Part shown: positions 43,493 through 55,028 of the stretch, one piece after another | Layout of the letters: each line of letters starts with the position of its first letter | Numbering within the stretch: position 1 is the first letter of the stretch | Assembly (NCBI GenBank): GCA_015039365.1 | Contig: WION01000030.1 | Location: 248,001-312,000, forward strand | Source: Amanita rubescens | Taxonomy: Eukaryota; Basidiomycota; Agaricomycetes; Agaricales; Amanitaceae | Direction: 5' to 3' | Length of the DNA: 64,000 bases | The notes under the pieces: generated by a model | Told to the model about the DNA's origin: nothing | Databases searched by the model: none | The model's input: the letters and a program-made list of their open reading frames with translations, nothing else | Translations under genes and position numbers: made by a program

Positions 43493-44324
43493 TTAGTTAA
43501 GAACCCGCTCTGATGTACGAAGAAGGTCAAACAAATCGACGCTAGTACAAACCATCGCTTCAGGACCCTCATCAGCATACACCACGTAAAAAAATATTTC
43601 TTGATCTGCAGTAATAAACGCTGGAATACGAAAGACTTCATAGTATGCTTCAACTTCATTGAAGGACACAAAGGTCTCCCTCTGAAGCAGTTCTGGACAA
43701 CGTTGATATTGGATGAGCTCCATCTCCTGGAGCGGAACACGAGGCAGATTCATGACCTCTTTCGACTTGAACGCGCGAGCAGGGAGGGTGAGGGTAGTGG
43801 GATAACCGACGCGGGTTCAGATGAGACGTCAATAGCAGCGGGAGACTGTTTGCTTGAGAAGGCGTTAATAGGCATGCAGAGCACAAGCACGTACTCAAGC
43901 TCCACTTTGCGACGAATAAATTCCAGATAAACGCGTTATCCATGTTCGGACACCTTTATCGTCAAGAGCCGGCAGACAAAGTACGCAGCGTAAACCACAT
44001 GAAGGTGGCTACAGGAAACAGTAGATTAGCAATCACGAGTCCGTCGAACTTATACGCAGCCTCTGAGCCTCATACTCCAGCACAGTTCTGCAGTCCTTCT
44101 TGAGCACCTTCTCCGAATCTTCGATGTAACAGGTCGAATTCGTCACGGCGTGGCAAGCCCATTGGCTTTGAGTTTGCTTTGTATTCTCGTTGCGCTTTAG
44201 TCAATGCTCCTAAATCTCTACGCAAGACGGCTGAATGCTCTGTGCAGATCCTTTCGTATCGATAGAGATCTTGGGATGCTTTGGCGATAATAGCCTGCTC
44301 TGCAATTGTGAACGTTCCGGGCAT
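43493..44324 (-). pseudogene. Unknown protein, probably decayed
   Basis: Minus strand from MPGTFTIAEQAIIAKASQDLYRYERICTEHSAVLRRDL, an alpha-helical segment, to FDLLHRRF, where the better reading shifts frame to SEKVLKKDCRTVLEYEAQRLRI. A hydrophobic piece (VIANLLFPVATFMWFTL) and two further fragments LEFIRRKVELEYVLVLC and EVEAYYEVFRIPAFITADQEIFFYVVYADEGPEAMV follow, the last ending at 43493. The fragments look coding but no consistent splicing joins them all. Not recognised. Confidence 0.35.
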
Positions 44325-44958
44325 TATTAGAGGTAAGTAAGATGATAAGGATAAGATTGACAGGGGCCGTCACTGCGCAATTGATAATTCGTATCTCCTA
44401 ATTTAAATTATGACATGACCCTATCCCGTGGCGACTTGGTGACAGAGGTGAGCTTGCCGTCATGGAACATTGAAGATAGAACCGTAGTCCATTGCCATTT
44501 TCGAAATTTTGTACGGGAATGTTAATGTTGAGGTTGTTGCAATATGTGCGCGTATGTCATTTGTTCACACTTACTTAGCAGTCGCGTTACCACTGCCTGA
44601 TTAATGAAGCAAACTTCTATGATGATATAGGGCTACATGCTATTACACGCGATTTGCAAGTCACGCTGAACGATATACGGATGACGGAGAAGTTCTCTGA
44701 GCCTAACGTGCGAGTGCCGACGCCTCAAGGTGTACCAAAATGTACGGCCTAACTTTCGGTTTACAGCTCTTAATATATATTTCTGTGCGGAAGCGACATA
44801 GAATCAAGTGGTCCAGAAAGAGTTACAGCTTATATGAATATTATACTACCGCATCCTATACGGCTACCTCACTGGTTAGTAGTGCTTGTCAAAGTGAGAT
44901 TTGGCGTAGTCCTCCGCTAGACACCGATCAAGTCAGTACGACCCAGATCATAAAATGA
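44325..44958. other. Intergenic stretch
   Basis: No gene recognised; AT-rich. Confidence 0.4.
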
Positions 44959-45466
44959 TTATTGGTGCTCACCCTCCTTCTGAGCCTTTTTCTTATCGAG
45001 GTAGTCGAGCTACGATAGCTAACGTTAAAAAACATACCCGATGCGGAATGATTACTTTGGTATACGTACCCCTTTTGTCTCGACTAGGCGATCGATGATG
45101 ACGCCAGAAAGCCCAGCGCTTGACATTTACAGTGAGAAGATCATCCATGTTACTTGCGCGATCAACTTACAAGATTTCCATCGCCTTCGCGTGGTTGTTA
45201 GGGTTGCCATTCTTCTCGCAGTGGTCGTTGTATGCTTTAGCGGCCTTGATTAATCTATGTTATTGCTCGTTGTCATTTGAGGATGATGCGTATTCTTTAC
45301 CTCGTAAGCAGCAGCACCAGCTATCACCTGGTGAGAAAGCTTAGCCTTGTGTTGAGCATCCGAAACCTGCAAAGAGTGATTAACGACATGGGAGCAATTC
45401 GATGAAGATTATAAGTACTGATTTGTAGTCATTGTGGTGGTCGTCGTTGTGATCGAATTTGCCCAT
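44959..45466 (-). CDS. CipC-like protein, copy 2
   Basis: Start MGKFDHNDDHHNDYK at 45466, then introns separate VSDAQHKAKLSHQVIAGAAAYE, AAKAYNDHCEKNGNPNNHAKAMEIL, AGLSGVIIDRLVETKG and LDYLDKKKAQKEGEHQ, stop at 44959. Five exons with the same boundaries as copies 1 and 3. All CipC blocks are intact, including the KAKLSH and ETKG motifs. The His/Asp-rich N-terminus is a feature of basidiomycete members. Likely cytosolic; stress-linked function is known only by expression in other fungi. Confidence 0.75.
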
Positions 45467-46410
45467 GGTAGAGACGATGTAATACGGGTGATTGCTGGTT
45501 TCCAGTGGAGATCACCTGCTTTATATACAGGAAGCCAGGCTTATCTATTCACCATCTCCGAACGAACGGCGAAAATGATTAACGATGGATATCAGATGGA
45601 TCCGTGTCCATGCGTGGGTTGCACTGCCATCGGATTGTAGCAATCACGTCAGCGCCACTGGTTTGAACTTTGAACTATGCGCTGATAGGAGGGTGGTCCC
45701 GAAGGCTCTGCTGGGCACTGCCCGCAGTTGCACACATCATAGACGTAGTTCGATTGTCTAATTCTTCGTCATTTTAGAAAAAGCACCCTCAGGCTCAAAA
45801 ATTATGCGACGCAGCGCGGTGCACTGCAATGATTGCAGCCGACCAATGCAAATAGATGATGGTGAGTAAACTTGTTGATGTCCCTATCAGCGCTGGGGCG
45901 ATTGTGGGGTAAGTACGTGGACAGCTGAAACAGGCTGAAACGATGCAAAGTTTGATATGTGGTCTTGGCGGGCGACCGTGTAACCCTAGCAATCACACAG
46001 TGGTGTGAATCTTCCCGGCCTCTTGGTCACGTCAACTTGAAGTATATACCTGAGTATTTTGCTGCTCAGTAAGCACTCAGGGCTCAGAAAGCTTACAACA
46101 TGGCTCTAGAATCTATGGATTTCTAACGTGCTGCAAGATACTTAGATAGGTACAAGCCAGCAGGCGCGATAATCGATATCACTCTCGATCATTGTTCGTG
46201 TCACGTGAACTCTGCGCATTGAACATTCATCATCGCTTGAAGCATGCTGCATGCACACATCTACATTTAGATTTCAAGGTATATCACATTCAATACATAT
46301 CCGGGTCATAACTACACCACTAATAATATCCTCCAAAGTGTCCGTCGCCGTGTTCTCGCACTGCACATTTGCGGTCAGCACAACTTGTCGAGAAACCATG
46401 TGAGAATTAA
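45467..46410. other. Intergenic stretch
   Basis: No gene. Contains several inverted or repeated short words around 46180-46240 (including a TCACGTGA palindrome near 46200) but nothing that I can name. Confidence 0.35.
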
Positions 46411-46945
46411 TCAATAATGCTCACCAGCTTGCAGAGCCCTGTGTCTGTCGATCATGTCGAGCTGCGATGATCATCATTTAGCATCGTGCCGCACTAACGC
46501 GGAGTTATCTACTCACCCCCTTCGTCTCGATCATACGGTCGAGGAAGAAACCAGCGAAACCAGCACTAGGAGTTATCTCAATCCCAAATTGTCACCGCGA
46601 ACTATTGCGAAATACTTACAAGACTTCTTTGGCCTTCTCGTGGCTTACCGGGTGACCGTTCTTCGCACAGTGCTCATTGTACGCTTTAGCAGCCTGGTTC
46701 CAAAGTTCATCTGACCGCGATATGATGAATCAACACGTTCAATTACCTGGTAAGCAACAGCAGCTGAGATCAACTCATGAGAGAGTTTGGCCTTGTGGTG
46801 AGAACGATCGTACTAGACAATAGGATTTCAGTCCCGGAACGTCGACAGCTATGGAGAATCGTACCTCCTGGTAGGCCCTGTAGTGGTCCGCGTTGTGGTC
46901 GAAGTCACGGTGGTGGCGGTGATGATGCTCGTGGTGGTGGCCCAT
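46411..46945 (-). CDS. CipC-like protein, copy 3
   Basis: MGHHHEHHHRHHRDFDHNADHYRAYQE at 46945, then YDRSHHKAKLSHELISAAVAYQ, AAKAYNEHCAKNGHPVSHEKAKEVL, AGFAGFFLDRMIETKG and LDMIDRHRALQAGEHY, stop 46411. Five exons. The N-terminus carries nine His in the first thirteen residues, more extreme than the other copies, and might bind metal. Other blocks fit CipC well. Tandem-type relationship with copies 1 and 2, all minus strand, separated by decaying genes. Confidence 0.75.
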
Positions 46946-48599
46946 AGTAGCACTGAGGAGATGTGTGTGGGTTTGTAAAGGTAGGAAAAACTTGTTGGTG
47001 CTCAATCAAATAATTGCCTGTGTTTATATATCATTACGTCGGGCCTTTATCTTTTCCAAAAGAAATGGTGATGGAGCCGGAAGCTGTGGGCGGAATTTAG
47101 TTTAGCTCCGCGCGTTGCCAAGCGAAGGCGTGACCTATCGGGCTATGCTGCATTAAGCCCTTACGCCCGCATACGCGGCAGAACCCGCAACGTTGTTTTA
47201 TCGCTTGCACAATAACTCGGATGGTCTTAATATAATGATAGATGATGAATATGAGAGTACAACAACCGACTATCTTCGGCAATGTGGGACCAGCTCAGCA
47301 TTGTCACAACGGAGTGAAGATTTAGTTTTTGTTTCCATTGGAATGGCACATGTATGTAAGGTAACGCGCATCAGGATGACCAGTGCGAAGTTTGTTGATT
47401 ATGTCGACAATGTTTGTTGCTTCAGTTCTGTACGTTTCCGATTGAACAGTGGACCAGCAGCACCATGATCATGGAGAAGCTGAGGGCCATAGAACGCACT
47501 GAGTTTAATGTATGAATCGACGAGTTAGCAGTGAATTTGCGTACAGTGTGGAACCATCAACCCAGTAGGAATGGTTGGTGGCATCTCTTGCGGACGGGAT
47601 GAACAGGACAGGTTCAATAATGTCAGTTTGGAACGGAGCCTTTCTTCGTCACAGAATTGAGTGCGGCATCCAGAACAGATTAGTAGGGCGTGTCTGAGAC
47701 ATGACCAGCCACATTTTCCATTCGGTGATATGACGATTGCCTAGCCTTCTGTAGCATCTGTGTCTGAGTTGTTGACGTGAACGTGGAAACGTTTCGGCAT
47801 ACAGAAAGTGAAGGCCTGTCGGCACGGAGAGGCATTGAGCAGCCAACATTTGTTGAGGGGATAATGCATACACCAATGAATGGCTTAAGAAACGGATGAG
47901 AAACATGGAAATTGCGCATAATCAGCAGATACGCATTGTAATGTTTGGGGAAACAGTCAACAAGGATGGAGGGGAAGTGCACGAGATGCTTCGAATGTTG
48001 CCTAGTCTTTTGTATTATTGGACAGAGTGGAAAGCCGTAGCCGTGAATGTAGCTTGGTTGTCGGAAGGGCATACTCATTTAAGTGAACCGCGAACGGTTT
48101 TCAGCCGATGCGCCCGTTCAAATGCGAGATTACATTTGGGCCGTCGATGCGTAGATTGCGCCACCTATATCAGATTACAGGGTGAGGAAGCGATCAATGT
48201 GGACGAAAGGGAAGTGCATGAGATACATCGAACGTTGCCGGAAATTACAGACGGCGTGGAGCACGAGACCATGGGAACGCGCATGTGACTTTGCATTTTC
48301 CCATATGCAAGGTGCGCCGCAAGACCCACAACCCATGGTTGCGGGGATTGCGCACCGCGCCATCGAAGCTCTGCATTGCCAACAACGTCCGACGTCAGCT
48401 TACACCATCCGCAGCATCTGCGAGCGGAACAATAATAGGACATTGTACATTACTATATCATTTTACTTCTACAGTAATATAATAAATATTGAATAGCTGA
48501 CTGATATAAAACCATGCCTAACGAGAACAATACGCTCACATGTGAGATGGAATAATGGTTCTCGGATCATGAATATTGTAATTGAATCGCGCTCGCAAA
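46946..48599. other. Gene-poor stretch with an internal duplication
   Basis: No gene with support. About 60 nt near 47955-48005 and 48200-48240 are similar (both contain GGGAAGTGCA.GAGAT and a following CGAA.GTTGCC), indicating an old local duplication about 240 nt apart. Confidence 0.35.
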
Positions 48600-51480
48600 T
48601 TATGCAGCAGGTGTAGCTGTTGGATCGCGAAATACCTGTGTGGAAACAGTGAATTTGACGGTCGTGAGAGCTGTTGTACGAAGTGTGGTACCTTCAAACC
48701 CCAAATATCGCCAACCCTCCGCCCGATATCAGTGTCGTTATTTATTTCGCCGGAACCGGAACCGGATTCAAGTTTGAGACCCTGTTCATTCGCAAGATGC
48801 AACAAACAGATGAAACAGAAACTAGTGCTGATTTCTTCCATCTTATCTCGTGGATAGGACTTCTGCAATCCATTAATAACTTGCGAAAAAGCACGGCCTT
48901 CTGAAGGGTCCGTTGGTGGGGAATTTGATGTTTCGTCCACATCCTGTCACCAACAGTCAGGGAATGCACAGCGTGCGCAAGAAAGAAAACACTTTACCAT
49001 GCTGTCTTCAGTTTCCTGTGGAGGTGGTGCCGTCACAATATCAAGGCCTTTCCAGATGTTGTCCTTAAGTTTCCGCACATCGACGCGCTTTGCCCGTTTT
49101 GCATAATTGACAAACTCAGGTCGCACACGGCGCGTCTGACCTGCAGTAGCAGCTAGGAGATCCTGTTCCCCAGCATCCGCGTCAGGCGCGCCCATGCCAT
49201 CACCGTCGTAGACATCATCAAACCCGGGTCCGTCATCATAATCATCGTGGAAGAATTGTGTATTGAACGGCACAGCACCATCGTTCTGGTCTGTTACCGT
49301 AACCATTAGCGAAAAGTGAATCATTATTGAGAAGACAACTGACCGCCTTCATCGCCTTCATCGCCATTTCTACCGGCGGCCTGCTCTGCGGCTGCTTGTA
49401 CCCAATAATTCTCGTCGACCTCTCCATCTCCCGCTTCGTTAAATCGTACTTTGTGTCCTCGCATCTTGAGCTAAAAGGCAATGTAAAGAAGTGAAGTAAT
49501 TCTACGGCAGGACGGCTCACGTAGAATTTCGGCTTGAGGAACAAGGTAACGAGTTGACGCGACGAGAAGTGCATATCGTCCGGCAACCTATGGTCATCCT
49601 TCTTTTCTTTCTCTTTTGTCCCTTTCCGCTTGCCCTTCTTTGAACTTGTAGCACCTGTTCCAGGTAGATTTATACTTGCTCCCTTCGTGACTGGTGCAAA
49701 AAGTTCATTTGTTATCTCTTTGAGGGCTTTTCCGTCCTCGGTAGGTGACAAGAAATCGACCTTGAATGCTTCCTTTCTTTGGCGAGGTTTGGCAGCCTTA
49801 TTAGCACTTGCGTCCGCTTCGGCTGGTCATTCGTTAGCGAATTGCCTCGAAAAATAAACCGACATAGACTTACGTTTCCGAATTACTTTTCTCAGCTTCC
49901 AATGTTCAGGGCCAGCCCAGTTTTTTAGAAAGTTCTGGTCAAAATAATCCATTGCGCCTCCTTCTCCGTCTGCGTCCGTCATGGCCATGATAAGATCACG
50001 TTCCGTAGGCAGACGGCGTGGATCGAAGGGAACAAATTCCGCGGGTCTAGCTTCTCCACGTTGACCCTCTTCACCGACAGGTGACCCATTGTCGTTCCCA
50101 TCGCCGTTATCGTCGCCACCGATCATGTCGCCGCCGAAGTCGTCTGCAGCTGCATCTGCTCCCATGAAGAAATCTTCGACAGGTGGCGCTCCGCCCTCAT
50201 CTCCTGCATTGAATGCTTCACCTCCGAAGTCGTCATCATCGTCATCATTTGCACCTGTGCCGGTATTGCCTGCGAGGAATGTGGTGGTGTCGTCGAATGA
50301 GAAAGCATCTTTCGAGAAAGAAAACCCAGCTAATGAATGACAGATAGCTTTATCATCGAGTGCAGAGAGGTCGGGTAGGAATTCCTCTGAAAATATAGTC
50401 AGATGTGGATCACAATGTCAAAGGCTGCATGACCTACTTCGGAGGTATGACAAATCGACATCATCTTCGGGATCGAGTAGTTCTTCATCCTCTTCGTCAT
50501 CTGCTTTGCCGCCGAGAGAATCACTAGCATCAAAAATGACCCTCATTGCTTCGCTTCCCATTCCTAGACTGAGGTGGTTCATCAACAACCCCTGAGCGCC
50601 CCCTTCGTCAAAGTCTGCGCAAGTTTTCTTGAAAAGAGGGTCAACGTTAAACTCGAGGTCCAGCTTCTTGCTCCTCAGTTGAGCGGGATCCTTGGCAAGC
50701 GTAGCACCAGGGCGATTCGTTTTCTGTCTCTTTTTGACTTGGGCAGGATCTGCTTCCGGATTATCCGAATTGACTTCGTCACCATCCCTCTCGATGCCAC
50801 CATTTGCGATGTTATTCAATAGTTTTCCGGTCTCGGTACCGATGCTGTCTACACGACTTGTCCAAATCTTGACGCAGCCGTCCAAAGTACACGACGCTCG
50901 CTGAAAGTTGATGGAGTTATCATCAACATTCCGCAGAAGAGACATGTCATGGAAGTAGTCTATGAGCGCAAAACTCCACGAGTTTGCGGCATTGATTTTC
51001 TGCGTTCATTTGAGAAATGAAAACGGGAGCGGGTAAAAGTTGACTCACGTTGTCGGTTGCCATTTTCATCCATTCTTCAAAGTTCGAATTCATCACATCG
51101 AATGGAGTGTCCGAGATTTGAGGGGGGGCGACGGTGTTGAGCTGCTTCTGTTTTCCTGCGCGGGCGGGTTCACCATGATCGGCGTCTGAGGTCATGTTTT
51201 CGGAGCCAGGCAAAGCGGCGTCAATAACGGTCAATTTAGTGCTCTTCCGCCTTTTACGTTTTTCGGCTGCATCATCATTGATGTTCACCGATTTCGTACG
51301 CAAGGGTGGCCGTCCTGATTCTAATGTAAAGCTAGCATCGTTATCAGGGGCGTGCGCCTCGCTTAGGCGTTTTTTTAGCCTTTGAGGTTTTGGAGTTTCC
51401 TGACCGCTTTCAATATCGGTGTCCCCCTCATAAAGACTCTGAGATTCTTGCTGTCCTCGCGGGCGACGCGTGCTGGGCAT
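48600..51480 (-). CDS. CND2: Condensin subunit 2 (Barren/CAP-H, kleisin)
   Basis: Start MPSTRRPRGQQESQSLYEGDTDIESG at 51480. Residue patches typical of Barren: FEEWMKMATDN, KINAANSWSFALIDYFHDMSLLR, INFQRASCTLDGCVKIWTSRVDSIGTETGKLL, LDLEFNVDPLFKKTCADFDEGGAQGLLMNHLSL, then acidic linkers, FDPRRLPTERDL, LKNWAGPEHWKLRKVIRKRK, DDMHFSSRQLVTLFLKPKF, and the winged-helix end EISTSFCFICLLHLANEQGL. A final 57-nt intron joins GLK to VFRDPTATPAA with stop at 48600. It is the kleisin that links SMC2 and SMC4 in mitotic chromosome condensation. It shares a 96-nt bidirectional promoter with the gene at 51577. Confidence 0.88.
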
Positions 51481-51507
51481 TTTGGGTCCTCAACAAAGGC
51501 GTTTAAG

Positions 51508-51561
51508 CACGTGATCTGGCCACTCGCGAATCGCGAGTCGTAACGCGTGACAGTAACGCGT
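51508..51561. promoter_or_regulatory. Bidirectional cell-cycle promoter with two MluI boxes
   Basis: Between divergent starts at 51480 and 51577: ACGCGT at 51543-51548 and 51556-51561, plus CACGTG at 51508-51513. Two closely spaced ACGCGT boxes are the classic MBF arrangement, fitting the cell-cycle role of condensin. Confidence 0.6.
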
Positions 51562-51576
51562 CGTTCTCACCTTACC

Positions 51577-53232
51577 ATGCACGCTGCAAGAGCAAGCCTA
51601 GGTCTTCCTCCAAGACCGTCTTCTAGCTTCTGGGCCCATGTCATGGAAAACGAGAAGAACGGCCCGAATGCTCCTTCACAGAATACACTGCCGTTGTTGA
51701 CACCTTTGGACAAGAACGCAACCGCAACACGCCTCTTACTGCATGATACCCAGGCTAACCTCGAAAAATTCTCCGGGAAGGTTGACAAGCTACTGGAAGG
51801 ATTCTCTGAGGCAAAACAAGAAGTCAAGCTTGTCAAAACGCTATTTGAACGCGACAGAGAAGCACTTGTCAATGACGTCATCGACCTCGGTACGTTATTG
51901 CCAAGCGTGCAGCTGGTGTATGCGTATGCAATTTATTGCGGTGCTAGTCAATAGATGCCAAACCCAAATACAAAATTCTTTGGGCTCTCCGGCACAGAGT
52001 TCTGTTGTTGACCAATTCTTCAAGGAAGTTAGCCGACTATTAGAGAACCTCGACAAGCGACTCGACGCAATGCAAACGGTAGCTGGAACTAGCATATCAT
52101 GATACTTCGGATATATCTTAATTGTTGCTCTGATCTCTTAGCTCTCCCAGACACATGCCCAAAGCCTTCAAACGCAAATTCAGGCGATACAGGTCATCCA
52201 AGAACAGCAGTGTACCATACTTTCTACCTTGACTCCTCTCATGCCTCTGCTTCAGGCTATACCTCTGCATATCGACCTCGCTAAGAACTCGGTTATGGAT
52301 GCCTTACAGAAGCAAGGAACTGGCGACGCAAAATCTGTTCAGACATCCCCAATCCTACAGACTCCTGGCGTTCGTAATTCTATCAAGCGTTCTCGTGCAT
52401 ATTCTCGTTCAGGCGATATGGCTGCATCGACATCTCAGAAAAACAAGAGATTTTGCGAAGCACGTGAAGTTACAATGCCTCCAAGTGGACCGTCCGCGGT
52501 TTGCAACCGCAATAATCCAGACACGCCGCAGCCAGATTCCAGAAGACCATCATTGCGTAGTAATTCACGGGGCAGCGTCTTGGTCGATCACTTTCAAACA
52601 CCTAGTCAGAAATCCAAGGCAATCATCGATTCCCTGACACATTCAAAGCATCGCTCGACCCGCCCGCCCCATATTTCCGCTTTGGGCGATCGTGCAAACA
52701 CATTGCGACCTGCAACAACCGAAATGCATACATCCACAGATACGTTAAGCAGACTAACCAACCTAAGATGCAATACATCCATACAGAGCAATTGCACGCC
52801 GCCAGTGGCTCGCCCTTCACCTTCAGATATTCTAGCTATGAATAGGAAGGAAGCGAACCCAGCGCGGCAACTTTCCGTTTCAGCCGTACTAACTTCCCAG
52901 CAAACAAGGCACTTCAACGCTCTCAAGAAATCGTCCACATACATGCGACCTCCACAGCTCGAGACATCGCAGCCGTCAGGAACCCTGGTTTCTATGTCTT
53001 TTACTTACTTGCCATGTCTTTTGCTCACGTAGACCAAGACACATCGATTAAGACCGGCGACGACGCTATTACCCTCAAAAAGCGGCTTTGCGCTGCCAAG
53101 GCGCAGGCGCTCTCCGCCCGTCAGTTGTTACCACCGTCCCCTTACCCTTGCTTAACCTCTTAATAGAAGGAAGGACGGAGATTCATTCCTCTACTAGACT
53201 CGGAAGATGAAAGTTCTATCGCTTCTCCTTAA
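51577..53232 (+). CDS. Unknown coiled-coil protein, probably cell-cycle expressed
   Basis: ATG 51577 (MHAARASLGLPPRPSSSFWAHVMEN). Residues about 50-200 are coiled coil over three exons: LLLHDTQANLEKFSGKVDKLLEGF, KEVSRLLENLDKRLDAMQT, SQTHAQSLQTQIQAIQVIQEQQCTILSTL. A long disordered region rich in Ser, Pro, Thr and Arg follows (SPILQTPGVRNSIKRSR, FQTPSQKSKAI), with several SP/TP sites that could be CDK targets. Short final exons give TKTHRLRPATTLL, a basic ALPRRRRSPP and KEGRRFIPLLDSEDESSIASP, stop 53232. No family recognised. The double MluI box shared with condensin and the SP/TP pattern suggest a nuclear chromosome or meiosis role, but this is inference. Confidence 0.6.
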
Positions 53233-53264
53233 CTTCCGGCATGTCATAGATACGCTCCTCTATG

Positions 53265-54776
53265 TTAATTTTTCATGGTCTGACTTATCCATATTTCCAC
53301 CGGTGCATCTCCTGCTCCTTGTACCTGTCCTATAAGAACGAGTTCCAAGCTTGCCTCTTGCCTCAGCATTTCCCACAATGTACGTTCCGCAGCGTCACGC
53401 TCCTTGTAGCCGAGCAGCATAAGTGGAGGAGTCTCGCAAAGCCGTACGAGGCTGGACAACATGCGCACTAACGAAGGGAACGAAGCAGTGTTATACGTCA
53501 CATCTGCCATCCTGCGTTCAATAATCATTATGTTTTACGCAGTAGCATGACGCGCAATAACGCACACAATAACATCAAAGCCTCTTTGCTTTGATATGTT
53601 CACAACGCGTTCAGGTATCACTTCGTCGTCCCAATCTAACACCAGAGCTTCCGGTCTAGCACCTGCATTTTCGGGAAGGAATCCGGCATTCGCTTGAATG
53701 TTGTGTTCGAGCAACGGCATTGCCGATTCTAATGAACGTTTGTCGATACGACTGCCAACTCGACACGGGTAATCGCATACCAAGATCCGTGGTGATGATG
53801 ACGCTTTGCGACGTCTCGCTAGCACCCGTAAGAGCCGCACGCAATGCTCCAATTGTAAGTGCAACAATACCAGTACCGGCACCTGGTCGAATGCAATTAG
53901 ATTCAGCACATTTTTTTCACGTATTAGCTTCCTCACCTAATTCCACGATGCATCTCGGCTGGTCGGCAAACAGTGCATCCCTTAGTCGAGGTACGATGCT
54001 TCTTCTGAGTTTGAGCTGGTTCTCATCCAGAACACTTGTAGGCAGTTCCTCCAGCCGGGAAACATTATTGGCCAAGTCGACTAGCCAAGAGCCTAAGTCC
54101 GATGCCACTGTCCCAGACTTTCTAGGCAGAATTTCAAGGATAAGTACCTCTAGGCTATGGAGGCTATCACGACGATCCATCAGCTCACCTTGTCGAGATC
54201 AAAGGACGTCTGTTCCGTCACCTTGATAACGGCTGTTAAAGGATTCGTTTGCAAAAGTGCTTCACTTTCTCCTTCACGCACGACGAGCGTAGGAGTCGGA
54301 AGTGGGAACGTATACACGCGCTCGATTTTTTCTTGTTTCGCGATAACGCCCTTGGGCAGGCGAGACGAAAACTTGATGGGCATGGACAAGACAGGGAGGG
54401 GTATTCTACCCAAACGATCGCCGCCCAATTCGACGGCACAATGCCCATCAGAGCGGCCTTGCTTCGTTACACATCCATCGCAACTCAGCACTAGCCTCCA
54501 TACTTGCCCATCGCGTACGCCTACAGGCACAGGCACAGGTATTTCTTTATATGCCATAGCCTGCCTCCAAGTGGTCAACTTCGTCCGTACCGTCCGAGCC
54601 GAGCTTGAGGTCTGATGAGGTAGCACTGCTATCTGCTGCCAGGAATAAAAAATGTCTTGTTCATTATCGTAGTGTTCTGTGCGCAGATCATTTGCAATTT
54701 GAGGTGTTATGGATATGGTGCCGGATGGTTGTGCTTGGGTGGGAGGTGGTCGGAGAAATGAGAGGTAATAGAACAT
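53265..54776 (-). CDS. Putative protein-lysine methyltransferase (PF10294 type)
   Basis: Start MFYYLSFLRPPPTQAQPSG at 54776. The methyltransferase core lies in the C-terminal half: IVELGEE followed by an intron and GAGTGIVALTIGALRAAL (SAM motif I, split by an intron), SVIITTDL with AMPLLEHNIQAN (motif II region and the following helix), ALVLDWDDEV, then FDVIVC-ADVTYNTASFPSLV (motif post-II with D-x-x-Y), and GYKERDAAERTLWEML, ending PVEIWISQ at 53265. The N-terminal ~200 residues carry a family-type leader and SLHSLEVLILEILPRK. These enzymes methylate lysines on translation factors or chaperones; the target here is unknown. One of two such genes in this window (see 58389). Confidence 0.75.
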
Positions 54777-54927
54777 TGATGAGATTAGATCCCGTTGTTC
54801 ATGCTCTTGGAATTTTGGAAAATGGGTACATTGGGAATTTAGAGTACCTCTAGATATCCACGGCCATAGGACTCTGAAAGCACCGCATCCCGTCCGATCT
54901 GCGCAGTCAACCAGAGTGCCGCCTAGT

Positions 54928-54951
54928 TAGTACCACGGTGGGGGACCACGC
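54928..54951 (+). repeat. 24-nt dispersed repeat, copy 2
   Basis: Plus-strand match to the minus strand of 783-806. It lies between the methyltransferase and F-box genes, in noncoding DNA. Confidence 0.5.
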
Positions 54952-55028
54952 GGGAATCCTGGGTGCTGTGGTTTCATTTTTACAAAAGTATTTGTTCCGC
55001 TCGCTTTAACGCATGGGATTCAAGGTAC

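Noticed and set aside
47680..48496. Several open frames on both strands near 48 kb
   Set aside because: No motif and mutual overlap; the internal duplication explains their length.
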